A stretch of DNA of 12,396 nucleotides, from the NCBI GenBank assembly GCA_023441845.1, contig JAEZNF010000030.1, positions 1 through 12,396 of the forward strand, in the 5' to 3' direction. The first letter of the stretch is position 1; every line of letters begins with the position of its first letter. Under the pieces are notes generated by a model. That model was not told the DNA's origin. It was given only the letters and a program-made list of their open reading frames with translations, and searched no databases. This stretch comes from Bacillota bacterium. Its GTDB lineage: Bacteria; Bacillota; Clostridia; Acetivibrionales; DSM-2933. Of the stretch, positions 6,609 through 12,396 are shown piece by piece. The position numbers and the translations under genes are program-made.

Positions 6609-8708
6609 TTAAAAACTATTTATATTGCTGGAATTAGATTCATTTTTTAGAGTATTAACAGGAATAATAGTATTTCCATTCATTTCAAAAACGGTCCATT
6701 CAGTACCAACTTGGTTCGTAGGAACATTAAATGTTGCAACCAAAGAGTTTCCTCGGTATACCTTGACTTCTGCATTAGAGTTCGACAATGTTGTGCTTGT
6801 GACTGAACTTCTATTTGAATAATCATGTACAGAGAATCTATATATACCGTCAATTTGTTTATAAATTGTTGTTGTTTCAGGTCCATAACTAGTTGTATCA
6901 TCCAAATCCAGGTCTGCATACTTTATTCCATTACTGGTGTAATAATCTTGGGAAAAATAAACATGGAATCTGTTACTATCAGTTGATGGTCCTGTTAAAT
7001 GTGAGTCAAGGTCTGATGGAATAGGGCCCCAGGTTAATATAATTCGTGTTTGACCATCTGGAATCTGGAATTACTGGTGTTATTGTTCCGTTTTGATTGT
7101 CTTGTACCATATCTCCAATTGATATAAGATTAAAATAACCTATCGAATAACCATCGCAGGTGACTTCCGCAGTGTAATTTCCTGAAGGAAGATCTGTATT
7201 ATAGATACCATTTGGATTAGATAGTATTGTGCTAACGAAATCACCAGTAGTAGTGTTTATTCCCCTTCTAATGCTAATTTTTGCATTTTCAATTCCCTGG
7301 CCAGTAAATGCGTTTATGATATTTCCACCCACTGTTCCTACTCCAGACCGAGTAACCGGTATCGTTCTTAATGTGGGGTTGAAACTTTTGATTCCATCTA
7401 TAACCTTAATACTCATATTCTCAGTTGAATAACCATCTGCGTTAATTATCATATTATAAGTCCCAGGAGGAAGAATCAATTCATAAGTACCATCCCCGTT
7501 AGCAACAGGATTACCATTGCTGTCAATTTCACCGGAACGGGTTGAACCAAAAATATGAATATAGGGTGGTGTAGAGTCCATTATATATGCCACAACTGAT
7601 GCACCATTTATAGGAGTACCATTAACTGCATCAACTATTTTTCCCATAATTATTCCTTTAGGTAATTGTGTAGGCTGCACAGATGCTGTTGTTAATTTTG
7701 CCCTTTCTATAGCCAGCTCTGCATTTAACGTTTTATAATCTCTACCATTAAAAGTGATTAAAAAATCCTGATATGAGGACTGTGACCATCTTCCTACAAC
7801 AATTTCCTTTACCTGTTCTGCTTTAAATGTTGATTTAATGGCCCATACCATAGACACTACACCTGTTACAAATGGAGCAGCCATTGAAGTACCATCCATA
7901 CTTCTATACTTTTCCAAGGGAATATACGGAAGATCGCTTATCTTCTTTTCAACTACTGTACTAAATATGTCTTCACCGGGAGCGACAATATCAACGGTAT
8001 TTCCCCAATTGGTGAAGTTAGATATATGATATCCGCCAGCCGCTGTTATACCTCCAAACGGAATTGTAATTGGAGGGTTATTGCCAAAGGCCCCACAATA
8101 ATAAGATGTTTTTTCGATTCAGTATCAGTAATTCCGCCAAAAATACGGTTAAATTGTGCATCAATTCCTGAATTACCGGCAGCCTGAACAATTAGAAAAT
8201 CATAACCTTCATTAATTAGCTTACGAACAAATGAACCCCAGTAATTAATAGAGTGTGAATTATTTGAATTTAAAACTGTTTGAATTTTGGTCTGAGTTGG
8301 GTTTCTTCCATTATTTTGTATGAAGGTATTTATAAAATTATTTAAATCAAATCCTATACTGATATTAATTACTTTTGCACCCTTCTTAAGATTCCATAGG
8401 ATTCCATATTTTATATCAAAATCTTGAAAGTCCGTACCGAATGCATAGAGATTTCTATTCCAAACAAGGCCCGTAATTCCTGCATCATTATTGGATGTGG
8501 CACCTATTATACCTGCTACATGAGTTCCATGATCTGCATTATCACCTAATGAACTTAAGTTTGGAGTTATATTTCCTGCTGTATATTGCATATTCGTTTT
8601 AGGGATATTTAAATCCTCATGGTTGCCTTGAAATCCCCCGTCAATAATTCCAATATTAACTCTGCTCATATTGGTGTTACTATCCCAGGCAGAAGTTATG
8701 TTTTTAGC
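6609..8708 (-). pseudogene. Subtilisin-like S8 serine protease, 5'-truncated and twice frameshifted
   Basis: Three minus-strand frames join into one protein. The catalytic domain contains Asp in IGIIDGGF (codon 8642-8640), His in DHGTHVAGI (codon 8531-8529), an oxyanion Asn in QAAGNSG, and Ser in DGTSMAAP (codon 7887-7885). Two carboxypeptidase-regulatory-like (beta-sandwich) repeats follow at about 7656-7363 and 7338-7108. A YfaP-like C-terminal domain ends the protein at 6609 (SDLDSHLTGP, FHVYFS, SYGPETTTIY, YRFSVHDYSN, WTVFEMNGN). The first break is one missing base at the C run 8091-8094; the second is a 7-bp tandem duplication at 7057-7070. Upstream of about 8700 the sequence becomes an IS1634 transposase remnant, so signal peptide, propeptide and start are lost. 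All catalytic residues survive, so decay looks recent. The family is secreted; the substrate is unknown. Confidence 0.88.
7057..7070. repeat. 7-bp tandem duplication TCTGGAA x2 causing a frameshift
   Basis: Two perfect adjacent copies of TCTGGAA lie in the S8 protease remnant. Removing one copy restores the minus-strand frame exactly, turning VIPDSRWSN into VIPDGQTRIILTWG and running straight into the C-terminal YfaP-like domain. Confidence 0.85.
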
Positions 8709-9514
8709 ATGTCTATTCGCGGAGCCGATAAAGAATTGAAGGAGTATGTTCTCAATGAGAATGACTATGAGTGGCTGGGAGAAGAATACAAAAGAAAATC
8801 CAGACTTTATCCAAGAACCATTCAGGTAACAGCTAATAATGGTAAAAAGCTGAAGAAAACAGTACATGAAAAGCAGGTTATCTTTTACAGCCAAAAATAT
8901 GATAAGAGGGCAAAGGCAGAACGTGCAGCTGTTATTGCAAAAGCCCATGATTTAATAGCTAACCCTGGCAAATACACAAGGGTTACTTCCCATGGTGCAG
9001 CAGGGTATGTTAAAAATATTGATTTTGACAAGGAAACCGGAGAAATATTAACTACATCAAAAACTTTAGTACTTGACTTAGAAAAACTCAAGGAAGAAGA
9101 AGCACTTGACGGCTACTATGCCATTGTTACAAGCGAACATAAGGAAAGCGCATACAAGATCATAGAGGCCTTTGGAAAATTGAAGAATCATTCCGTGTTA
9201 CTAAAAGCGACCTTGAAGCCCGCCCTGTCTATGTTTCAAGAGAGGAGCACATTGAAGCACACTTTCTGACTTGTTTTATTGCGCTTGTTATTGCAAGAAT
9301 ACTGGAAATGAAAATGGGACATCGTTATACCATTTCACAACTGTTAGAGAGTCTAAAGAAATCCGAATGTACTAACTTGCAGGCAAATCATTATCTTTTT
9401 GACTACTAGGATGACGTTTTAAAAGACATTGGCAACGAATTTAACATTGATTTTTCAAAGAGGATACGTAGCATTGGAGAGATTAAAAATATTTTAGCCA
9501 ACACAAAAAAATGA
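8693..9514 (+). pseudogene. IS1634-family (IS4-like) transposase, 3' portion, decayed
   Basis: Homology begins abruptly at about YVFSMSIRGADKELKEYV and runs through a family-typical body (YYAIVTSE). Near 9160-9167 the frame shifts, and the next frame carries the hallmark GLWKIEESFRVTKSDLEARP, then EEHIEAHFLTCFIAL and the Lys/Glu-rich tail. An in-frame TAG at 9407-9409 interrupts this frame before its normal end at 9514. About the first half of a 550-600 residue transposase is missing, and the left terminal inverted repeat with it. The left boundary is inside the transposase gene and butts against the coding sequence of the S8 protease, so this is a recombination junction rather than a simple insertion. 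It cannot make an active transposase. Confidence 0.85.
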
Positions 9515-9547
9515 GAAATTTCGCTATGGTTTTTTGCAAAACATAAA

Positions 9548-9589
9548 AACCCGCTAATCACTTTTGTGAAAGGATTGCGGGCTTTTTTT
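9548..9589 (+). terminator. Rho-independent terminator after the IS1634 transposase remnant
   Basis: CCCGC(T)AATC (9550-9559) pairs with GATTGCGGG (9573-9581) with one bulged T, and the stem is followed by C and seven Ts (9583-9589). It lies about 35 nt after the transposase stop and was probably part of the IS. Confidence 0.8.
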
Positions 9590-9642
9590 ATCTCATTTTA
9601 CTGCAAAAGAAAAGATATAATTTTACCATCAACACCTGTGGG

Positions 9643-9819
9643 GGTCGAGCGCTACTGACGAAGTGCGAGGCTAGCGGCAACACCAAGGCGCTGATACTAC
9701 TAACCCAGATATCGCCGGCTGCATGGCGCAACATTCTAATGAACGGGCACTACACTTTTCAGAGTGACGGCAAGATGATTGACATAGATGCGCTTGTAGC
9801 TGAGCTGAATTGGGAATGA
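9643..9819 (+). pseudogene. Tn3-family transposase C-terminal fragment
   Basis: About 58 codons end at a natural-looking TGA. They carry the Tn3 TnpA C-terminal signature: LLTQISPAAWRNILMNGHYTF followed by IDIDALVAEL, matching the family pattern ISPxxWxHIxxxGxYxF with Ile/Asp-rich tail. The usual His in WxHI is Asn here. The fragment has no start, and is noticeably more GC-rich than the AT-rich DNA on either side, consistent with a foreign origin. No 38-bp Tn3 terminal repeat is seen. Confidence 0.65.
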
Positions 9820-9837
9820 CGGAATTTTGGATAGTTC

Positions 9838-9854
9838 CGGCTTACAACCCCTAT
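9838..9854. repeat. 17-bp direct repeat, copy 1
   Basis: CGGCTTACAACCCCTAT occurs here and again, identical and in the same orientation, at 11350-11366. Flanking bases differ on both sides. Copy 1 lies 18 nt after the Tn3 fragment's stop. Confidence 0.75.
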
Positions 9855-10031
9855 AGATTTAGATGAGATAATTTTAGGACTTAGTTTGTAAAATATGTAT
9901 GCAATTAACATCTTCAGAATTTTTGCGGCTGAACCTGTATCTATAAGAACCTTAGATAGCTTGATAATTTCATCACCGTTGAAAAGCTCTATTTCAGCAA
10001 AGGGCAGTCCATAGTCATAATATAGTTTCAT
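9838..10031 (-). pseudogene. Retropepsin-like aspartyl protease, 5' fragment
   Basis: The frame begins at ATG 10031 behind a GGGG-containing weak ribosome binding site and reads MKLYYDYGLPFAEIEL, then KVLIDTGSAAKIL. The catalytic Asp-Thr-Gly-Ser motif of single-domain retropepsin-like proteases is intact, in the position usual for small clostridial members of about 130 residues. After about 60 codons the similarity fades (LSPKIISS may be the continuation) and the frame then runs into DNA antisense to the Tn3 fragment. The second half, including the flap and hydrophobic-hydrophobic-Gly motif, is gone. Retropepsin-like enzymes work as dimers, so this fragment should be inactive. Confidence 0.6.
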
Positions 10032-10210
10032 CTTACCCCTGATTCCTGTCCAATTTCTTTCTTTCACATTCAATTCTGGACGTGAAGTATGAACAACATA
10101 GTATTCCTTTTCAGGATGGATTCTGTGGAGTTGTACATATCGGCGTAATGCTCCGTTATTATCCTCACCAAACACTTCAACGAGCTGAATATCTTCTATA
10201 ATCCTGTTCA
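10032..10210 (-). pseudogene. Small ORF upstream of the aspartyl protease, probable former partner gene
   Basis: This stretch reads NRIIEDIQLVEVFGEDNNG and then ALRRYVQLHRIHPEKEYYVV in the same frame as the aspartyl protease fragment, without an intervening stop. From memory of the family, small clostridial retropepsin genes are often preceded by a 60-75 residue gene with an xLVEVxxEDxxG pattern, which fits. The 5' end is unclear: a GGAGG overlaps the only nearby GTG, and the DNA beyond about 10212 belongs to the IstB fragment on the other strand. It is either a fused remnant of the pair or the true N-terminus of one protein. Confidence 0.4.
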
Positions 10211-10215
10211 CCCTC

Positions 10216-10278
10216 CGTATGGAGTTCCTCGATGCTGTACTTGATCGCATAATTCATAATTCTTATGAGATAAGGTTA
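10216..10278 (+). pseudogene. IstB-type ATPase (IS21 family) C-terminal scrap
   Basis: About 19 codons read MEFLDAVLDRIIHNSYEIRL, matching the C-terminal IstB pattern (D-A-xx-DR-hydrophobic-x-H-x-x-Y-x-I) that normally precedes GESMRK. That motif is absent and the frame continues as unrelated sequence. The piece is too short for function and marks another mobile-element scar. Confidence 0.5.
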
Positions 10279-10318
10279 TTAAAATTCAAGGTGAACTGGA
10301 AGAACAGGGGTTATACGG

Positions 10319-10387
10319 ATGTCCAAAGCAAATATTTATCCAAAGCTGCAAGCAGTTATAGCGGCTGTATTATTCGGAGCAAGTGCT
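10319..10387 (+). pseudogene. EamA/DMT-type transporter N-terminal scrap
   Basis: An ATG preceded by AGGGG reads MSKANIYPKLQAVIAAVLFG and then ASA, closely resembling the first transmembrane helix of EamA-family drug/metabolite transporters (xLQAxxAAxLFGASAP). After GASA the hydrophobic pattern is lost and the frame drifts into AT-rich DNA, ending at 10501. Only about 23 of some 300 residues remain. Confidence 0.45.
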
Positions 10388-10542
10388 TCGAAAATCAAAG
10401 TTCCGAAAACAATTACTGCACAAACCTTTATATATAAATATTTAAATACTTTTAATTATATAAAAATACCATCTGTTTTTTTTAATAATATTGATATATA
10501 AAGGTATAGATGTTAAAAAATTATTATAAAGGAGGATTTTAA

Positions 10543-10569
10543 ATGAAAAAAGTAAAGATATTAATATAG
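10543..10569 (+). CDS. Eight-codon ORF (possible leader peptide or broken gene start)
   Basis: A near-perfect Shine-Dalgarno (AAAGGAGG, 10528-10535) precedes ATG at good spacing. The ORF reads MKKVKILI and stops at TAG. A 6-bp stem (AGAGGT 10568-10573 with ACCTCT 10586-10591) begins at the stop codon. It lies 58 nt before the next gene. It could be an attenuator-like leader or the surviving start of a secreted protein gene ruined by deletion. Confidence 0.3.
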   Translation: MKKVKILI

Positions 10570-10627
10570 AGGTCGATTCTATTGCACCTCTTTAGGGAGA
10601 ACATTAAGAAATGAGGTGGAAAGAGTA

Positions 10628-10975
10628 ATGTATTTAAGGCGGTTATCGGTATTGTTACTTGCAACAATAGTTGGAATAATTCCTTTATCTGTAGTTAATG
10701 CAGCTTCTGGTTCAAATACTCCTAAAAAAAGGGTTGTAATCGTTTCCAAAAGAGAAAATAAAGTAGATACGGATACGACTCTTAAAAAGTATAAACACCA
10801 GAAATTAAAAAAATTGTCAAACTTGAATAATGCGGAAGTTGTCCTTGTTGATGATGCTGAGTTGTCAAAGTTAAAAGGTGATTGCTCCGTTCAAGTTTTT
10901 GATGATGCTTTAATTAAAGCACCAAAACCTAAAAAAGGCAAAGTAAAAAAGGCTCAATTTAGCCAAGAAAATTGA
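10628..10975 (+). CDS. Secreted stand-alone subtilisin-propeptide-like (inhibitor I9) protein
   Basis: This encodes 115 residues from ATG 10628, chosen because GAGGTGG lies 8 nt before it; the in-frame GTG at 10616 overlaps that site. Residues 1-25 are a signal peptide (RR, hydrophobic core, VNA before Ala26). Residues about 34-99 follow the I9 propeptide pattern: KRVVIVSKRENKVD, then LKKYKHQKLKKLSNLNNAEV, and ALIKA after a Leu-rich helix (AELSKLKGD). In subtilisins this domain folds the protease and then inhibits it. Here the protein ends in a Lys-rich tail with no catalytic domain, so it is either a free inhibitor/chaperone or the pre-pro part of a broken protease. The cognate could be the S8 remnant at 6609-8708, which lacks this region and lies on the other strand. 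The next gene starts 34 nt downstream, suggesting co-transcription. Confidence 0.65.
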   Translation: MYLRRLSVLLLATIVGIIPLSVVNAASGSNTPKKRVVIVSKRENKVDTDTTLKKYKHQKLKKLSNLNNAEVVLVDDAELSKLKGDCSVQVFDDALIKAPKPKKGKVKKAQFSQEN

Positions 10976-11009
10976 ACGATAAATTTGAATTTGTAGGAGG
11001 AAATAGATA

Positions 11010-11462
11010 ATGGAAATGGAAGATATTATTTCAGCTACTGCATCGTTAGATAACATGCGCCAAAACATGGATATGAAAAGATTAGCTAAAGAAGTATTAT
11101 TAGAGAAAAATTATGTAAAATTCATGAAATCATATAAATTTACATTTTGGTTTCAATTGCTCGGTGTTCTATCAGGTTTTTTACTTCCTTCTGTTGTAAT
11201 AATTATCCTTACCAAGGAAATATCCTATTTTGCTGTTGGAGCTGTAATCGGAATACCTTGGATGTGTTTATGGTTACCAATTAGTCTGTTGATGCCTCAA
11301 ACGAAAATATACAGAAAATTTGCTAAATGGTTTAGAAAGAAGAATGCGACGGCTTACAACCCCTATTTGGTTTTCAAAGTGCGAAACTATAGTAATTTAG
11401 TAGCAAAGGTTAACGCTTTATGCATTCAGAAAAGACAGTCTGTCAGCTTCACCTTAAAATAA
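11010..11462 (+). CDS. Two-TM membrane protein of unknown function
   Basis: This encodes 150 residues; the ATG lies 8 nt after TAGGAGG. An acidic N-terminus (MEMEDIISATASL) is followed by an amphipathic helix (about 15-47), two hydrophobic segments (about 48-67 and 71-93), and a basic tail (KIYRKFAKWFRKK) expected to stay in the cytoplasm. No family is recognised. The last about 35 codons begin in a 17-bp sequence also found at 9838-9854, so the C-terminus may be a junction product rather than native. It sits 34 nt after the I9-like gene and 21 nt before glgX, so it could be co-transcribed with either. Confidence 0.7.
   Translation: MEMEDIISATASLDNMRQNMDMKRLAKEVLLEKNYVKFMKSYKFTFWFQLLGVLSGFLLPSVVIIILTKEISYFAVGAVIGIPWMCLWLPISLLMPQTKIYRKFAKWFRKKNATAYNPYLVFKVRNYSNLVAKVNALCIQKRQSVSFTLK
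11350..11366. repeat. 17-bp direct repeat, copy 2
   Basis: This is identical to 9838-9854, and here it falls inside the two-TM protein's coding sequence at TAYNPY. Confidence 0.75.
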
Positions 11463-11483
11463 CAAAACAGGGAGCGAATGCGA

Positions 11484-12396
11484 ATGAATAGTACACTGCT
11501 TGAATTTTCAGCGGGATGCCCTCATCCTTTGGGAGCGACCCCAGATGAGAATGGAGTAAACTTTTCGGTTTTTTCAGAAAATGCAACATCCGTTCAGCTA
11601 TTGTTATTTCAAAGTTGCAACGATTCGGAAGCTTCTCAGGTCATAGACTTAGATCCCATTCAAAACAGAACATTTGCAGTATGGCATATATATGTCAAAG
11701 GTCTTAAGCCTGGAAGCGCATATGCTTACAGGGTAGACGGTCCGCAAAACATCTATCAGGGACACCGGTTTAATAAAAACAAAGTTCTTATCGACCCGTA
11801 CGCAAAAGGTAATTCAATCAATCTTTGGAACCGTGGTGATGCGTGTAACAGAAATGACAACCTGGCTACTTCCATGCGGAGTATCGTTGTACCTGACATT
11901 GACAGCTATGATTGGGAAGGCGACAAGCCCTTATGTATTCCGATGAAAGACACCGTCATTTACGAAATGAATGTCGGAGGATTTACCAGATCTTTAACTT
12001 CAAATGTAAAATATCCCGGTACTTTCAGTGCAGTCATTGAAAAAATATCTTATTTAAAGGATTTAGGCATTAATGCAGTAGAGCTGCTTCCTGTATTTGA
12101 CTTTGACGATACTGAAATTTTGCGTTACAACAGTGAGGGCAAACCGTTAAGAAATTATTGGGGATACAGCACCATCGGTTTTTTTGCTCCGAATAACACA
12201 TACTGCATCAATCCTGACGTAGGACAGCACCTAAATGAGTTTCGAGATATGGTCAAAGTTCTGCACAAAGAAGGAATTCAGGTCATCCTTGATGTCGTTT
12301 TCAATCATACCGATGAAGGCAATGAAAATGGACCGGTCATCAGTTTCAAAGGTTTTGATAACACAATATACTATATTCTTCCACCCGATGTAAAGC
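11484..12396 (+). CDS. glgX: Glycogen debranching enzyme GlgX (N-terminal 304 codons)
   Basis: GlgX removes alpha-1,6 branches from phosphorylase-trimmed glycogen in the cytoplasm. The ATG at 11484 is chosen because AGGGAG (11469-11474) is 9 nt upstream; the in-frame ATG at 11478 is only 3 nt away. Residues about 12-95 are a CBM48/isoamylase N-terminal beta-sandwich (HPLGATPDENGVNFSVFS). The GH13 barrel starts near 155: VIYEMNVGGFTR, then GINAVELLPVFDFDD, NYWGYSTIGFFAPN, and conserved region I, DVVFNHTDEG (270-279). The catalytic nucleophile and acid lie beyond the edge; a full GlgX is about 650-700 residues, so roughly 45% is present. The strand motif YEMHVGGFT has Asn in place of the usual His at residue 163. 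No frameshift is seen. No other glycogen gene is visible in the window. Confidence 0.93.
   Translation, partial: MNSTLLEFSAGCPHPLGATPDENGVNFSVFSENATSVQLLLFQSCNDSEASQVIDLDPIQNRTFAVWHIYVKGLKPGSAYAYRVDGPQNIYQGHRFNKNKVLIDPYAKGNSINLWNRGDACNRNDNLATSMRSIVVPDIDSYDWEGDKPLCIPMKDTVIYEMNVGGFTRSLTSNVKYPGTFSAVIEKISYLKDLGINAVELLPVFDFDDTEILRYNSEGKPLRNYWGYSTIGFFAPNNTYCINPDVGQHLNEFRDMVKVLHKEGIQVILDVVFNHTDEGNENGPVISFKGFDNTIYYILPPDVK

Noticed and set aside
6625..6822. Plus-strand ORF and a second minus-frame ORF at 6680-6919
   Set aside because: Both overlap the YfaP-like C-terminal domain of the S8 protease, which is clearly the coding frame.
8709..8948. Hydrophobic N-terminal extension of the S8 catalytic frame on the minus strand
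   Set aside because: It looks like a membrane segment but is the antisense of well-conserved IS1634 transposase sequence, so it is not the protease's real N-terminus.
8885..9091. 68-codon minus-strand ORF
   Set aside because: It is antisense to the IS1634 transposase.
9759..9836. C-terminal end of the aspartyl protease frame
   Set aside because: This part is antisense to the Tn3 transposase fragment, so the long frame is a chimera.
1..12396. CRISPR arrays, tRNA or rRNA genes
   Set aside because: I saw no regularly spaced repeats and no tRNA cloverleaf or rRNA-like stretches on either strand, though without a covariance-model search small RNAs could be missed.

Overview
The window is low-GC (mostly around 30-35% by eye), with strong AGGAGG-type ribosome binding sites, a lipoprotein with a Gram-positive-style lipobox, and remnants of IS1634-, IS256-, IS21- and Tn3-type elements. 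Together these suggest an anaerobic Firmicute of the class Clostridia. The genus cannot be fixed from the sequence. Much of the window is a decaying accessory region: at least seven gene remnants sit between a handful of intact genes, and the right edge opens into a conserved metabolic gene (glgX).

Left part (1-2470). Two divergent genes flank a short IS256-type transposase remnant. The minus-strand gene runs off the left edge and has no stop in the window. It encodes a fusion of a nucleoside phosphorylase/MTA-SAH-nucleosidase domain, a probable helix-turn-helix segment and a HAD phosphatase domain. The plus-strand gene encodes a three-TM membrane protein with a C-terminal coiled coil, behind a near-consensus sigma-A promoter. 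This pair is the best candidate here for an undescribed nucleotide-processing or defence-type system, but no functional link between them is shown.

Middle (2470-6560). A Upf1/Dna2-like SF1 helicase with a C-terminal DUF2726 nuclease lacks its N-terminus, including the ATP-binding Walker A motif, and has no visible ribosome binding site. It is more GC-rich than its neighbours. Next come a weakly supported 75-codon minus-strand ORF and a largely empty spacer. An intact 490-residue lipoprotein with propeller-like repeats and a PepSY-like tail follows, ending at a perfect 13-bp hairpin.

Protease/IS region (6600-9590). A secreted-type subtilisin (S8) protease lies on the minus strand. Its coding frame is broken by a one-base loss in a C run near 8091 and by a 7-bp tandem duplication at 7057-7070. 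Reading through both breaks restores one architecture: S8 catalytic domain (D, H and S all present), two carboxypeptidase-regulatory-like repeats and a YfaP-like C-terminal domain. Its 5' end is cut near 8700, where it abuts the interior of an IS1634-family transposase remnant. That remnant is itself frameshifted and carries an in-frame stop, and it ends at a Rho-independent terminator.

Gene graveyard (9640-10400). In under 800 bases there are the C-terminus of a Tn3-family transposase, the start of a retropepsin-like aspartyl protease with its upstream partner ORF, the C-terminus of an IstB ATPase (IS21), and the first 23 codons of an EamA/DMT-type transporter.

Right part (10500-12396). An 8-codon ORF with a perfect Shine-Dalgarno is followed by a secreted protein resembling a stand-alone subtilisin propeptide (inhibitor I9), a two-TM protein of unknown function, and the first 304 codons of glycogen debranching enzyme GlgX. 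The propeptide-like protein is notable because the nearby S8 protease lacks exactly this N-terminal portion and points the opposite way, so an inversion may have split an ancestral gene.
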